This document shows, one piece after another, positions 45,169 to 54,969 of a stretch of DNA of 62,799 bases (positions are counted from its first letter, which is position 1; each line of letters opens with the position of its first letter). A program made the translations under genes and the position numbers. The stretch covers positions 1 through 62,799 of the forward strand of contig SVRP01000013.1 in the NCBI GenBank assembly GCA_015064735.1, in the 5' to 3' direction. Under the pieces are notes generated by a model, which was not told where the DNA came from, ran no database searches, and worked only from the letters and a program-made list of their open reading frames with translations. Source of the DNA: Oscillospiraceae bacterium. GTDB lineage: Bacteria > Bacillota > Clostridia > Oscillospirales > CAG-272.

Positions 45169-45180
45169 GGAGGAAGAGAC

Positions 45181-45621
45181 ATGAAACTTAATGAACTTTC
45201 ACCCGCAGTAGGCTCCGCAAAGGACGCATACCGCAGAGGCAGAGGCCCCGGATCCGGTAACGGAAAGACCGCAGGTAAGGGCCACAAGGGTCAGAACGCA
45301 CGTTCCGGCGGCGGAGTAAGACCCGGATTTGAGGGAGGACAGCTTCCTCTTTACAGAAAGCTTCCCAAGAGAGGCTTTAAGAACAGATTTGCAGTTAACT
45401 ATGCAATCGTTAACGTAGCTGCACTCAACAAGTTTGAGGATGGAGCAGTAGTTGACATGGAAGCATTGCTTGCAGCAAAGATCGTTCGCAAGGAGCTTGA
45501 CGGACTTAAGGTTCTCGGCAATGGCGAATTGACAAAGAAATTAACTGTTAAAGCAACAGTCTTTTCCGCAACAGCTAAAGAAAAGATAGAAGCAGCAGGT
45601 GGAAAGACAGAGGAGGTATAA
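45181..45621 (+). CDS. rplO: Ribosomal protein L15
   Basis: 146 residues. [32 protein letters not shown] and '[17 protein letters not shown]' identify L15. 2 bp before secY, so translation is coupled. Confidence 0.95.
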   Translation: MKLNELSPAVGSAKDAYRRGRGPGSGNGKTAGKGHKGQNARSGGGVRPGFEGGQLPLYRKLPKRGFKNRFAVNYAIVNVAALNKFEDGAVVDMEALLAAKIVRKELDGLKVLGNGELTKKLTVKATVFSATAKEKIEAAGGKTEEV

Positions 45622-45623
45622 GG

Positions 45624-47030
45624 ATGTTCAAGACGTTGAAAAACGCGTGGGGAATAATCGATCTCAGAAAGAAGCTTCTCTTTACCGCGCTCATAATCGT
45701 CCTTTACCGCTTGGGATCAAGCATCCCCGTTCCTTTTATTAACCAGGCATATCTGGAACAAGCTAACTTCTACAGAGGAAATATTCTTGAGTTTCTCAAT
45801 ATTATTTCCGGTGGTGCATTGGCTCAGGCAACGCTCTTCGCACTGGGCGTTTCCCCCTACATTACTGCGTCAATCGTAGTACAGCTTCTTACAGTTGCTA
45901 TTCCCGCCCTTGAGAGATGGTCCAAGGAGGGAGATGAGGGTAAAAAGAAGATCAACGTTCTTACCCGTATTATTACAATAGCTCTTGCTTTTGTAACAAG
46001 TATCGGATACGTTGCGCTTCTTAACTCTCAGAATCTTATTAATTACGCGCTTGATGAGGCGGGTAACCCCACTCACAAGTTCATTCAGAACGCAATAATA
46101 GTTATCTGTTACTGCGCAGGTGCGGCTATCGTTATGTGGCTTGCTGAAAAGATCAATGAGTCGGGTATCGGAAACGGTATCTCCATTATCCTTTTCGCAA
46201 ATATTATCGCAGGCTTCTATACAACCGTTACTTTGATGTGGAAGCTTACCTTCTCCGGTGCAGGCTTTGACTGGATCGGATTGGTAACCGTTCTCGCGTT
46301 TGTCGTATTGCTTTTGGGTCTCATCCTCGTTATCGTTTGGATGTCCGACGGTGAAAGAAGGATCCCGATACAGTACGCAAAGAGAGTGGTTGGCAGAAAG
46401 ATGTACGGCGGACAGAATACTAACCTTCCCCTGAAGGTTAACATGACCGGTGTTATGCCTATCATCTTTGCAAACTCCATTGTAACTATTCCCGCAACTA
46501 TAGCAACCTTTACGAACAGCGAAGGCGGATTCGCAAAGTGGATCGAAAAATGGTTTGGTCCTACAAGCTGGATCTATCTCGTAATCTTCATGCTTCTTTT
46601 GGTTGCATTCGCTTACTTCTACGTATTGATTTCCTTCAATCCCGTAGAGGTTGCAAACAACATCAAGAACAACGGCGGAGCAATTCCCGGAATCCGTTCG
46701 GGACGTCCTACCATAGAGTTCGTTAAGAAGGTGCTCAACAGAGTAACCCTCGTAGGCGCACTTCTCGTGGTATTCGTAGCTTGCTTGCCTATGGTAGTTA
46801 ATAATGTGTGCAGCATGGGCTTCGTTCAGAACGCAATTACAGCGCACGGAACGGCTCTCGGTTTGGTTGGCGACAATCTTACTTACTACGCACAGAATTA
46901 TACCGGACTCTTCAGCACTCTCGCATTTGGCGGATCTTCGCTGATGATCGTTGTTGGTGTTGCGCTTGAGACGACTCGTGAGCTTGAGGCTCAGATGTCT
47001 CTCAGAAATTACAAAGGCTTCTTGGATTAA
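45624..47030 (+). CDS. secY: Preprotein translocase channel SecY
   Basis: 468 residues, ten membrane segments expected. KLLFTALIIVLYRLGSSIPVP, GVSPYITASIVVQLL (plug/TM2), GERRIPIQYAKR and the C-terminal 'GFVQNAITAHGTALGLVG' loop. Somewhat longer than the usual ~430 owing to longer periplasmic-side loops. It forms the general export pore. Confidence 0.95.
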   Translation: MFKTLKNAWGIIDLRKKLLFTALIIVLYRLGSSIPVPFINQAYLEQANFYRGNILEFLNIISGGALAQATLFALGVSPYITASIVVQLLTVAIPALERWSKEGDEGKKKINVLTRIITIALAFVTSIGYVALLNSQNLINYALDEAGNPTHKFIQNAIIVICYCAGAAIVMWLAEKINESGIGNGISIILFANIIAGFYTTVTLMWKLTFSGAGFDWIGLVTVLAFVVLLLGLILVIVWMSDGERRIPIQYAKRVVGRKMYGGQNTNLPLKVNMTGVMPIIFANSIVTIPATIATFTNSEGGFAKWIEKWFGPTSWIYLVIFMLLLVAFAYFYVLISFNPVEVANNIKNNGGAIPGIRSGRPTIEFVKKVLNRVTLVGALLVVFVACLPMVVNNVCSMGFVQNAITAHGTALGLVGDNLTYYAQNYTGLFSTLAFGGSSLMIVVGVALETTRELEAQMSLRNYKGFLD

Positions 47031-47055
47031 TTCCTAATTCCGTTTGGAGGGTAAT

Positions 47056-47694
47056 ATGAATTTAATTATCATGGGCGCACCCGGCGCAGGCAAGGGAACC
47101 CAATCCGAAAAGATTTCGGCAAAGTGGAATATTCCTGCTGTGTCTACCGGCGATATGCTTCGCGCAGCCGTTAAGGAGGGTACAGAACTCGGAAAGGCTG
47201 CAAAGACCTGCATGGATGCGGGACAGCTTGTTCCCGACGAGATTGTAATAGGAATTATCAAGGACTATCTTTCGTCAGACAAATGCAAGGACGGCTTTAT
47301 TCTGGACGGTTTCCCCCGCTCGATACCTCAGGCAGAGGCACTCGACGCAATGGGCGTGAAGATCGACGCTGTACTCAGCATCGAGGTTCCCGATGAAAAG
47401 ATCGTTGAGCGTATGAGCGGACGTAGAGTATGCACCTGCGGTGCATCCTACCACGTAGCTTATAAGGCTCCTAAGGTTGCAGGTATCTGTGATAACTGCG
47501 GATCGGCGCTCTACGTAAGAGACGACGATAAGGCAGAAACAGTGCTGAAGCGTCTTGAGACCTACCACAACACAACAGAGCCCCTTAAGGACTATTATGC
47601 CGCAAAGGGATTGCTCATCTGCGTTGCGGGCAGAGAAGAAGTCAAGGACACGACGGCAGACGTCATGAACGCGCTTTCAAGATTTGAGGCGTAA
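47056..47694 (+). CDS. adk: Adenylate kinase
   Basis: 212 residues; ATG at 47056 with GGAGG upstream. P-loop GAPGAGKGTQ, DGFPRSIPQAEAL and a long-form LID with four cysteines (VCTCGASYH and CDNCGSAL) for zinc. The first pair is C-x-C, one residue shorter than the usual C-x2-C. Converts ATP + AMP to 2 ADP. Confidence 0.95.
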   Translation: MNLIIMGAPGAGKGTQSEKISAKWNIPAVSTGDMLRAAVKEGTELGKAAKTCMDAGQLVPDEIVIGIIKDYLSSDKCKDGFILDGFPRSIPQAEALDAMGVKIDAVLSIEVPDEKIVERMSGRRVCTCGASYHVAYKAPKVAGICDNCGSALYVRDDDKAETVLKRLETYHNTTEPLKDYYAAKGLLICVAGREEVKDTTADVMNALSRFEA

Positions 47695-47696
47695 GA

Positions 47697-48458
47697 ATGA
47701 TTCAACTGAAAAATTCAGCCCAGATATCCACTATGATGGATGCAGGACGCATCACGGGTGAGGCATTACTCCTCGCCCGTGAGAGAGTCCGCGAGGGTGT
47801 TACCACAAAAGAGCTGGATACGGTAATACGTAACTATATAGAGAAATGCGGAGCTAAACCCTCGTTTCTCGGTTACGGAGGATTTCCCGCATCGGCGTGT
47901 ATCAGCATAAACGACGAGGTCATACACGGAATACCTACTGTAAACAGGGTGCTTCGTGAGGGCGACGTAGTAAAGATAGACGTCGGAGCCTTCTACAAGG
48001 GCTTTCACGGAGACAGCGCAAGAACCATTCCCGTAGGAAAGGTAAGCGAGGAAGCGCTAAAACTCATAGAAGTTACGAGACAAAGCTTCTTCGACGGCGT
48101 TGAGCAAATGAAGGTCGGAAACAGAATGGGAGATATAGGAAATGCCATTCAGACCAGAGTGGAAAACAATGGCTTCTCGGTAGTAAAAAGATATATCGGC
48201 CACGGAATTGGTCATGAGCTTCACGAATCTCCCGACGTACCGAATTTCGGAACAGCGGGCAGAGGAACGAGACTTTGTGCCGGCATGGTTCTTGCAATAG
48301 AGCCTATGGTAAACGTGGGAACCGAGGAGGTATATGAGATGGCGGACAAATGGACGGTGAAAACCCGCGACCATAAGCTGTCGGCTCACTACGAAAATAC
48401 CTGCGCATTGACCTCCGAGGGTGTTATAATAACGACTCTCGTAGACAAGAGCTGGTAA
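47697..48458 (+). CDS. map: Methionine aminopeptidase, type I
   Basis: 253 residues. Metal ligands are visible in KIDVGAFYKGFHGDSART (two Asp), YIGHGIGHELHESPDVPNFG (His) and AIEPMVN plus 'YENTCALTSEGV' (two Glu). Removes initiator Met. Two bp after adk. Confidence 0.95.
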   Translation: MIQLKNSAQISTMMDAGRITGEALLLARERVREGVTTKELDTVIRNYIEKCGAKPSFLGYGGFPASACISINDEVIHGIPTVNRVLREGDVVKIDVGAFYKGFHGDSARTIPVGKVSEEALKLIEVTRQSFFDGVEQMKVGNRMGDIGNAIQTRVENNGFSVVKRYIGHGIGHELHESPDVPNFGTAGRGTRLCAGMVLAIEPMVNVGTEEVYEMADKWTVKTRDHKLSAHYENTCALTSEGVIITTLVDKSW

Positions 48459-48500
48459 GTTGAAGATTATCACAGATACGGATGCATAGGAGGTATTACA

Positions 48501-48719
48501 GTGCCGAAGGATGATGTAATTGAATTTGAAGGTACGGTAGTTGAGGCGCTGCCCAACGCGACCTTCAAGGTAAAGCTTCCCAACGAGCATATAGTAACTG
48601 CTCATATATCGGGAAAGCTTAGAATGAACTATATTAGAATACTGCCAGGGGATAAGGTAACGGTTGAGATATCGGTATACGACCTCAACAAGGGACGCAT
48701 AACCTGGCGTGCAAAGTAA
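48501..48719 (+). CDS. infA: Translation initiation factor IF-1
   Basis: 72 residues, GTG start after [25 protein letters not shown] and '[20 protein letters not shown]' form the OB fold of IF-1. No KOW-domain L14e-like gene lies between map and infA. Confidence 0.95.
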   Translation: MPKDDVIEFEGTVVEALPNATFKVKLPNEHIVTAHISGKLRMNYIRILPGDKVTVEISVYDLNKGRITWRAK

Positions 48720-48743
48720 TAAAGAAAGGGTTGGTATAATAAA

Positions 48744-48857
48744 ATGAAGGTTAAACCATCCGTAAAAAAGATTTGCGAAAAGTGCAAAATCATTAAAAGA
48801 AAAGGCAAAGTAATGGTTATCTGCGAAAATCCCAAGCATAAGCAGAGACAGGGCTAA
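48744..48857 (+). CDS. rpmJ: Ribosomal protein L36
   Basis: 37 residues, too short for many gene calls. [20 protein letters not shown] and [11 protein letters not shown] with zinc ligands Cys-Cys-Cys-His, the zinc form. AAGGGTTGG precedes the ATG. Confidence 0.94.
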   Translation: MKVKPSVKKICEKCKIIKRKGKVMVICENPKHKQRQG

Positions 48858-48889
48858 GCCACAAAATCTAACAGAGAGGTATAAACAGT

Positions 48890-49258
48890 ATGGCTCGTAT
48901 AGCTGGTGTTGATATTCCGAACAACAAGCGCGTAGAGATCGCCCTTACCTACATTTACGGTATCGGTCGCAAGAGCTCCAACGACATTCTCGCAAAGACT
49001 GGCGTTGATCCAGATAAGCGCGCAAAGGATCTTACCGAAGATGAAATCGCAAAGCTCCGTGACGAGATTGAAAACTCCTACACCGTAGAAGGAGATCTCC
49101 GTCGTGATGTTGCTCTCAACATTAAGAGAATGGTTGAAATCAACTGCTACCGCGGTATCAGACACAGAAAGGGTCTGCCGGTAAGAGGACAGAGAACCAA
49201 GACAAATGCAAGAACCAGAAAAGGTCCTGCAAAGACAATTGCAAATAAGAAGAAGTAA
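48890..49258 (+). CDS. rpsM: Ribosomal protein S13
   Basis: 122 residues. [34 protein letters not shown] and [17 protein letters not shown] identify S13 in the small-subunit head, contacting the P-site tRNA. Confidence 0.95.
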   Translation: MARIAGVDIPNNKRVEIALTYIYGIGRKSSNDILAKTGVDPDKRAKDLTEDEIAKLRDEIENSYTVEGDLRRDVALNIKRMVEINCYRGIRHRKGLPVRGQRTKTNARTRKGPAKTIANKKK

Positions 49259-49273
49259 GGAGGATGCAATAAG

Positions 49274-49669
49274 ATGGCTAAGGTTGCAAAGAAGGTTGTC
49301 AAGAGACGCCGCGAGAAAAAGAACATTGAAAAAGGCGCGGTTCATATCAGTGCAACATTCAACAACACAATAATCACGGTTACCGACGTTGCGGGTAATG
49401 CTATTTCTTGGGCATCCGCAGGAGAGCTCGGATTTAAGGGCTCCAGAAAGTCTACCCCCTTCGCAGCACAGATGGCTTCCGAAACGGCAGCAAAGGCAGC
49501 GATGGAGCACGGACTTAAGACCGTAGACGTATACGTAAAGGGCCCCGGATCGGGACGTGAGTCTGCAATTCGCGCACTCGAGACCGTAGGACTTCAGATC
49601 ACCATGATCAAGGACGTAACACCCGTTCCTCACAACGGATGCCGCCCCCCCAAGCGTAGACGCGTTTAA
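49274..49669 (+). CDS. rpsK: Ribosomal protein S11
   Basis: 131 residues. [39 protein letters not shown]-type region and [17 protein letters not shown] at the end identify S11 of the platform. Confidence 0.95.
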   Translation: MAKVAKKVVKRRREKKNIEKGAVHISATFNNTIITVTDVAGNAISWASAGELGFKGSRKSTPFAAQMASETAAKAAMEHGLKTVDVYVKGPGSGRESAIRALETVGLQITMIKDVTPVPHNGCRPPKRRRV

Positions 49670-49691
49670 TTAAAAACAGGAGGTAATAAAA

Positions 49692-50318
49692 ATGGCAAGA
49701 TATACCGGTCCTGTATGTAAGCTTTGCCGCAGAGAGGGAACCAAGCTTTTCCTCAAGGGCGACAGATGCACATCAGGTAAGTGCGCACTTGACCGCAGAA
49801 GCACCGCTCCCGGTCAGCACGGCGCAGCAACAAAGAAGCAGAGAGAATATGGTATGCAGCTTCGTGAGAAGCAGAAGACCAAGAGATACTACGGAGTACT
49901 CGAGAAGCAGTTCAAGAACTACTTCGAAGAGGCAGACCGCAGAGAGGGCATGACCGGTGAGAACCTGCTCAAGCTCATCGAGCGCCGTCTTGATAACGTA
50001 GTATACAGAATGGGTATGGCAGAGAGCCGCAAGGAAGCTCGTCAGCTCGTTCTTCATGAGCACTTCGAGCTCAACGGCAAGAAGGTAAACATTCCTTCTA
50101 TTATCGTAAGCGCAGGCGACGTAATTGCAGTAAGAGAGAACTTCCGTTCTTCCGCAAAGTGCAAGGAGCTCGCTGAGGGACTCGAAAGCAAGATCGCTCC
50201 TAAGTGGCTTGCAGTTGATAAGAAGGAGCTCACCGCAAAGGTTGTAGCACTTCCCGCAAGAGACGATATTGACTTTGAATTCAACGAGCAGCTTATCGTC
50301 GAGCTCTACTCCAAGTAA
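49692..50318 (+). CDS. rpsD: Ribosomal protein S4
   Basis: 208 residues with an N-terminal zinc-type CKLCRREG and Cys further on, then the S4 domain '[20 protein letters not shown]'. It nucleates small-subunit assembly. A 131-bp gap with two hairpins follows before rpoA. Confidence 0.95.
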   Translation: MARYTGPVCKLCRREGTKLFLKGDRCTSGKCALDRRSTAPGQHGAATKKQREYGMQLREKQKTKRYYGVLEKQFKNYFEEADRREGMTGENLLKLIERRLDNVVYRMGMAESRKEARQLVLHEHFELNGKKVNIPSIIVSAGDVIAVRENFRSSAKCKELAEGLESKIAPKWLAVDKKELTAKVVALPARDDIDFEFNEQLIVELYSK

Positions 50319-50449
50319 TAAAACGCCCCTTTATTTATGTGGCATGAAAAAAGCTGCATAAATAGACCGGCGTCGGAGATAACGATACCGGTCATCAAAA
50401 TAACCATTGTTTAATAACAAAAATATTTTTTAGGAGGTTTTATTCAGGA

Positions 50450-51424
50450 ATGATAGAGATAGAGAAGCCCAATATAACAGCGGTTAGTCTTAACGACAAC
50501 GGAACCGTCGGTAAATTTATCGTAGAGCCTCTCGAGCGTGGCTTTGGCATCACTCTCGGAAATTCACTTCGCAGAATAATGCTCAGCTCATTGCCCGGAT
50601 ATGCAGTAACAAGCATAAAGATAGACGGTGTACTTCACGAATTTTCCACCATTCCCGGTGTAACCGAGGACGTAACGGAGATAGTTCTTAACGTAAAGGG
50701 AATTATAGCAAAGCTTCACGGCAATGCTCCCAAGACAGTAGTTATCGACGTTATAGGCGGAAAGGACGTAACGGCAGGGGATATAAAGGTTGACTCTGAT
50801 ATAGAGATTCTGAACCCCGATCATCATATCTGCACCGTAGCCGAGAACGACAGATTCTATATGGAACTGACCTTCGACCACGGCAGAGGATACGTTTCCC
50901 AGGAGAGAAATAAGCAGCTTGACGCACAGATGCGCGGCTCCAATATTTCCGCGCCTATCGGAACTATATTCACCGATTCTATCTACACCCCCGTTTACAA
51001 CGTAAGCTTTAATGTTGAAAACACCCGTGTCGGAAACATTACCGACTTTGATAAGCTTGTAATCGAGGTAGAGACCAACGGAACAATTACCGCAAAAGAG
51101 GCGGTTTCATACGGAGCCAAGATACTCAACGAGCATCTCAACTTGTTTGTTGATCTGTCTGATGACGCAAAGAACGTAGAAATCCTTGTTGAAAGAGAAG
51201 AAACCAAGAAGGAAAAGGTTCTTGAGATGACCATTGAGGAGCTTGACATGTCTGTACGTAGCTTCAACTGCTTGAAGCGCGCGGGCATTGACACAGTCGA
51301 GGATCTGACGAACCGTACCGAGGAGGACATGATAAAGGTCCGTAACCTCGGAAAGAAATCACTTGAAGAAGTTATCCAGAAGCTGCATTCGCTTGGACTT
51401 GAGCTCAGAAAGGAAGAGGAATAA
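50450..51424 (+). CDS. rpoA: RNA polymerase alpha subunit
   Basis: 324 residues. Alpha-NTD with [20 protein letters not shown] and [16 protein letters not shown]; alpha-CTD with [19 protein letters not shown] and [14 protein letters not shown], which binds activators such as Crp-type proteins. AGGAGG lies 13 nt before the ATG. Confidence 0.96.
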   Translation: MIEIEKPNITAVSLNDNGTVGKFIVEPLERGFGITLGNSLRRIMLSSLPGYAVTSIKIDGVLHEFSTIPGVTEDVTEIVLNVKGIIAKLHGNAPKTVVIDVIGGKDVTAGDIKVDSDIEILNPDHHICTVAENDRFYMELTFDHGRGYVSQERNKQLDAQMRGSNISAPIGTIFTDSIYTPVYNVSFNVENTRVGNITDFDKLVIEVETNGTITAKEAVSYGAKILNEHLNLFVDLSDDAKNVEILVEREETKKEKVLEMTIEELDMSVRSFNCLKRAGIDTVEDLTNRTEEDMIKVRNLGKKSLEEVIQKLHSLGLELRKEEE

Positions 51425-51491
51425 TCCTCAGGCTCTCAAGACCGCTTGAATGCAAAGTATAGTTTGAAATACAGCAAAGGAGGGAATTAAG

Positions 51492-51899
51492 ATGCCCGGA
51501 ACAAGAAAACTCGGCAGACCTACCGCACACAGAAACGCAATGCTTCGCGGTATGGTAACTTTGTTGCTCGAGAACGGACAGGTTGAGACAACTCTCACCA
51601 GAGCAAAAGAAGTTCGTTCTATGGCTGAAAAAATGATTACGCTTGGCAAGAAGAATACTCTTGCAAGCCGTCGCCAGGCGCTGGCATATATTACTAAGGA
51701 AGACGTGGTTACTAAGGTATTTAGTGAGCTCGCTCCCCTTTACGCAGAGCGCAACGGCGGATATACACAGATCTTTAAGCTTGGCCCCCGTCGCGGAGAC
51801 GGAGCTGAAATGGCTATCGTTAAGCTTATCGACTACGTAAAGCCCGAAGCAAAGGACGCAAAGAAGGAAAAGAAGGCGGCTAAGAAGGACGCTGAATAA
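51492..51899 (+). CDS. rplQ: Ribosomal protein L17
   Basis: 135 residues. [19 protein letters not shown] and [16 protein letters not shown]-like segment, then '[20 protein letters not shown]' identify L17. A Lys/Ala-rich tail ends it. Last gene of the operon; a strong terminator follows. Confidence 0.95.
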   Translation: MPGTRKLGRPTAHRNAMLRGMVTLLLENGQVETTLTRAKEVRSMAEKMITLGKKNTLASRRQALAYITKEDVVTKVFSELAPLYAERNGGYTQIFKLGPRRGDGAEMAIVKLIDYVKPEAKDAKKEKKAAKKDAE

Positions 51900-51910
51900 T
51901 TCCTTTGAAT

Positions 51911-51948
51911 TAAAACAGAGCAGATGCGAAAGCATCTGCTCTGTTTTT
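51911..51948 (+). terminator. Terminator of the S10-spc-alpha operon
   Basis: Perfect stem AAACAGAGCAGATGC/GCATCTGCTCTGTTT with a GAAA tetraloop and TTTTTG. Confidence 0.92.
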
Positions 51949-52013
51949 GTTTGTCAAGATGATACCCCAAAATCCTTCCGTGGCATATAATGAAAACGAA
52001 GGAGGTGTAAAAA

Positions 52014-52249
52014 TGATTTATTATAAAGGAAATTGCTCGGCAGAGCTGGTATCCGAAACGGTCGCTATAAAAGCGCAAAAGGTGTTGTCATCCTATGCAA
52101 TACCGAGTAGTATAATAAAGGTCGAGCATCCCTCCTCTCGGCGAGGCTGCGCATACGGAATATCCTTTGATTGCAACCAAAGAATCAATGTGGAAAGAGC
52201 ATTAAAAAATGCGGGAATAGGTGTCAGAAAATGGAATACGGAGGATTGA
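52014..52249 (+). CDS. DUF3343 protein (putative Se/S carrier-like)
   Basis: 78 residues; ATG 52014 with GGAGG 7 nt upstream. It shows the DUF3343 pattern: YKGNCSAELV near the start (in place of a short strand), then 'VEHPSSRRGCAYGISF' with the single conserved Cys. This family is thought to relay sulfur or selenium. It overlaps the cysteine desulfurase gene by 19 bp, so the desulfurase may load this Cys. Role inferred. Confidence 0.75.
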
Positions 52250-53394
52250 TTTATCTTGATAATGCCGCAACGACCTACCCCAAGCCCCCGGAGGTATACG
52301 GAGAGACGGTCAAGGCTATGCTCAATTACGGAGGAAATCCCGGGCGGGGAGCTCATAGTCTTTCGTTGGCTGCGGCAAAGAAAATATATGAGTGCCGTGA
52401 ATCAGCGGCAGCGCTTTTCGGTATATCCGACCCCGAAAGAGTGATATTCACACTTAATACAACCTACGGGCTTAATACAGTAATAAAGGGAATGCTTAAA
52501 AGCGGAGACCACGTCCTTATTTCCGATATGGAGCATAACGCGGTATACAGACCCATATATAAAATGGCAGATCAAGGACAGATAACCTATGACATTTTTC
52601 ATTCGTATCCCCATGAGACAAAGGACAGAACAAAGCGTATATGCTCGGATATCGTCCAAAAGCTGCGCAGAAACACGAGACTGGTGATCTGTAACCATAC
52701 GTCAAATATCTGTTCCCTTAAAATGCCTATAAAGGAAATAGCCGAGCTTTGTAAAAGAAGCGGGGTGAGATTACTCGTGGATGGAGCGCAGTCTGCAGGT
52801 CATGAAAAAATTCGAGTAGACGAAATGGGAATAGATGCGCTTTGCGTACCGGGTCATAAGGGACTATACGGAATACAGGGAAGCGGCATGGTAATTCTCG
52901 GACGGGGAATAAAGCTTTCGACTTTGGTTGAGGGAGGAAACGGCGTTAATTCTCTTGAGGGGAAAATGCCTGACTTTACCCCCGAGAGGTATGAGGCGGG
53001 AACTCTGCCGACCCCTGCTGTCTCCGGTCTGTGCGAGGGAATAAAATTTGTAAAGGCAGTAGGAGAGGAACGAATAGCCGAAAGAGAAAAGGAGCTGTTC
53101 AGACAAACGAGAGAAAGGCTCGGAAATATAGAGGGAGTCAAAATATATCTGCCGCAACATGAGGGAAGCGTGTTGCTTTTTAATGTGGAGGGATTTTCGG
53201 CAGAAGAGATAGGCGAGAGACTGAACAGAGAGGGAATATGCGTAAGAAGCGGACATCATTGCTCGGCTTTGGGGCATAGAACCTTAGGGACGGCAGACAG
53301 TGGAGGAGTTAGAGTGAGTTTCGGTGTGTTTAATAATAATGAGGATATAGAGGAACTGGCGGCAGCGGTTAATAAAACAGTGAAAGAGAGATAA
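52231..53394 (+). CDS. Cysteine desulfurase (SufS/Csd-type)
   Basis: 387 residues from the ATG at 52231, inside the DUF3343 gene. PLP lysine Lys210 in VPGHKGLYG, substrate loop Cys344 in RSGHHCSALGHRTLG, and IYLDNAATTYPKPPEV at the start. The motif around Cys344 matches group II desulfurases, which pass persulfide to a small partner. No suf genes are near, so the partner is likely the DUF3343 protein. Sulfur release from cysteine. Confidence 0.88.
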   Translation: MEYGGLIYLDNAATTYPKPPEVYGETVKAMLNYGGNPGRGAHSLSLAAAKKIYECRESAAALFGISDPERVIFTLNTTYGLNTVIKGMLKSGDHVLISDMEHNAVYRPIYKMADQGQITYDIFHSYPHETKDRTKRICSDIVQKLRRNTRLVICNHTSNICSLKMPIKEIAELCKRSGVRLLVDGAQSAGHEKIRVDEMGIDALCVPGHKGLYGIQGSGMVILGRGIKLSTLVEGGNGVNSLEGKMPDFTPERYEAGTLPTPAVSGLCEGIKFVKAVGEERIAEREKELFRQTRERLGNIEGVKIYLPQHEGSVLLFNVEGFSAEEIGERLNREGICVRSGHHCSALGHRTLGTADSGGVRVSFGVFNNNEDIEELAAAVNKTVKER

Positions 53395-53492
53395 AGATAA
53401 GGCGGTATTCGACAGAAAAGGGAGAATGCCGCCAAGGAAATAAAAAAGGAGAATAAAAGTGTAAAAAATGGGGAATAATTTTCATAAACGGG

Positions 53493-53521
53493 TTGACAAG
53501 GGCATAATAATATGGTATAAT
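53493..53521 (+). promoter_or_regulatory. Promoter of the tRNA-Leu/tRNA-Met pair
   Basis: TTGACA (53493-53498), 17 nt, TATAAT (53516-53521), start near 53528. Confidence 0.88.
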
Positions 53522-53568
53522 ACAACATGCTGACCGATAGGGAGCATAAAAGTCTTAGGAAGAAGCTT

Positions 53569-53657
53569 GCCGGTGTGGCGGAATAGGCAGACGCCCGGGA
53601 CTTAAAATCCCGTGATACGAAAGTATCGTACCGGTTCGACCCCGGTCACCGGCACCA
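53569..53657 (+). tRNA. tRNA-Leu (anticodon UAA)
   Basis: 89 nt with encoded CCA. Acceptor GCCGGTG/CACCGGC, anticodon stem CGGGA/TCCCG with loop CTTAAAA (TAA at positions 34-36), a long variable arm GATAC/GTATC and T-arm ACCGG/CCGGT. All stems pair. Confidence 0.95.
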
Positions 53658-53681
53658 AAACGGTTCAGCGAAAGTTCATAT

Positions 53682-53757
<76 letters not shown>

Positions 53758-53759
<2 letters not shown>

Positions 53760-53861
53760 ACGAAAAAAGGACACCAAAAGGTGTCCTTTTTTCGTTGGTT
53801 GTCGCCTTCGGCGAGTGGGATTTGAACCTCACAGCCTTCGGTACGAAGGCTTGACCTCATT
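53758..53861. repeat. 104-bp direct repeat, left copy
   Basis: It begins at the tRNA-Met CCA end: a GGACACC/GGTGTCC terminator stem with T-tract, CGTTGGTTG, a TCGCC/GGCGA hairpin, an antisense T-arm GTGGGATTTGAACCTCAC, an AGCCTTCG/CGAAGGCT hairpin and TTGACCTCATT. The right copy is 62574-62677 (4 mismatches, no gaps). Confidence 0.9.
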
Positions 53862-54190
53862 TCGCCGTAGGCGAAGGAATGTCGGGCGAATAACTTGCAA
53901 CCTAAGCGAAAACAATTAAGTATTGTTTTCGCAACGGTTGATGGCACAAAGCAAGGAGTGTGCCGAGCCGAGCAAGCGCAGGCGACGGCAGACGACAATG
54001 CGACTGCCGCGGAAGGTCGTGAGGCTGAACGGACCGTCGAGGGCGCCTGTCCCTACAATTTCGGGCCTTTCAAATCCCACCCCTATTCGGGACGAGAAGA
54101 CAATAGGTGCGTAGAAGGTTGTTGCTTTTATAATATGTAAAAATGCTATAAATACTTAAAAAATAAGTAATTAATTTTATCAATTACTTA
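53862..54190. other. Spacer with tRNA-like fragment
   Basis: No ORF is supported. It has a hairpin GCGAAAACAAT/ATTGTTTTCGC (about 53907-53933) and a segment 54044-54085 ending in CCTTTCAAATCCCACCCC, like a T-arm. This 42-nt segment recurs at 55037-55080. Confidence 0.6.
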
Positions 54191-54219
54191 TTGACAAAAG
54201 AAATTGAATATGTTATAAT
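54191..54219 (+). promoter_or_regulatory. Promoter of the DUF2089 gene
   Basis: TTGACA (54191-54196), 17 nt, TATAAT (54214-54219); GTAGGAGG then follows before the ATG at 54241. Confidence 0.85.
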
Positions 54220-54240
54220 ATATTCGTAGGAGGAACTAAT

Positions 54241-54969
54241 ATGAAAAATTTTGATTCTATGACTTGCCCCGTATGCGACGCCAAATTGCAAATTAGCCAT
54301 TTATCGTGCCCACAATGCAAAGCAGAATATCCTATTGACAAGGAAATCTTTCCGTTTGAGTATCTAAGCACGGAACAAAAATCGTTTTTGATTACTTTTC
54401 TAAAATGCAGTGGAAATATCAAGGCGATCGAGACAGAATTGGATATTTCTTATCCAACAGTAAAGAAGCGATACGAAGAATTGTTGATTGCGCTAGGATT
54501 AAAACAAAAAGAAAACATTGAAAAGGAAAATATTGATATGAGTATTTTCGGAAAAATTGATCGAAATAGCAAAAAAGCTTCTGATATTATTAAAAATAAA
54601 CTGTATGATAACAATGGACGCGTTGTTATCGACCTGCCCAAAGGTGGAAACTGTTGTATTTCTATTGCTGAAAACGGAAATGCGTTTGAGAGCAACAAAC
54701 TCGGAAATCAAATTATAAACTTCTCTGTATTTGACATTATAGTTGATTTCTTGAAGAGCAGTGGCGGAAAAGCACCTAAGGGAATGGGTCGTAACGATAG
54801 AGTTGGTTATGGAAAATGCGGCTCAGAAACTGTAATGTATCAAATTGCAACTCAGTACTATGGAAAGAAACTTGGGGAGTCAACATTTGATCCGCTGTTT
54901 GTTCTTGCAGCTATGCTTGAATGGGCAGGTATAGCTGAAAATGGTTGGGGCTATTTGCAACTTAAGTAA
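54241..54969 (+). CDS. DUF2089-type zinc-ribbon/HTH protein with unknown C-domain
   Basis: 242 residues. Residues 9-30 are a zinc ribbon (CPVC, CPQC). Residues ~35-90 match the DUF2089 helix-turn-helix (LSTEQKSFLITFLKCSGNIK, DISYPTVKKRYEELL). The C-terminal ~120 residues (GRVVIDLPKGGNCCISI, 'SETVMYQIATQYYGKKLGE', DPLFVLAAMLEWAGIAENGW) I do not recognise. The gene is clearly more AT-rich than its surroundings and lies between two ~44-bp repeats resembling tRNA 3' ends, which points to acquisition. Possibly a self-contained regulator of a mobile unit; unproved. Confidence 0.65.
   Translation: MKNFDSMTCPVCDAKLQISHLSCPQCKAEYPIDKEIFPFEYLSTEQKSFLITFLKCSGNIKAIETELDISYPTVKKRYEELLIALGLKQKENIEKENIDMSIFGKIDRNSKKASDIIKNKLYDNNGRVVIDLPKGGNCCISIAENGNAFESNKLGNQIINFSVFDIIVDFLKSSGGKAPKGMGRNDRVGYGKCGSETVMYQIATQYYGKKLGESTFDPLFVLAAMLEWAGIAENGWGYLQLK

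Noticed and set aside
45870-46847. 325-codon frame antisense to secY
   Set aside because: SecY motifs are unambiguous; the antisense frame has no ribosome binding site or domain.
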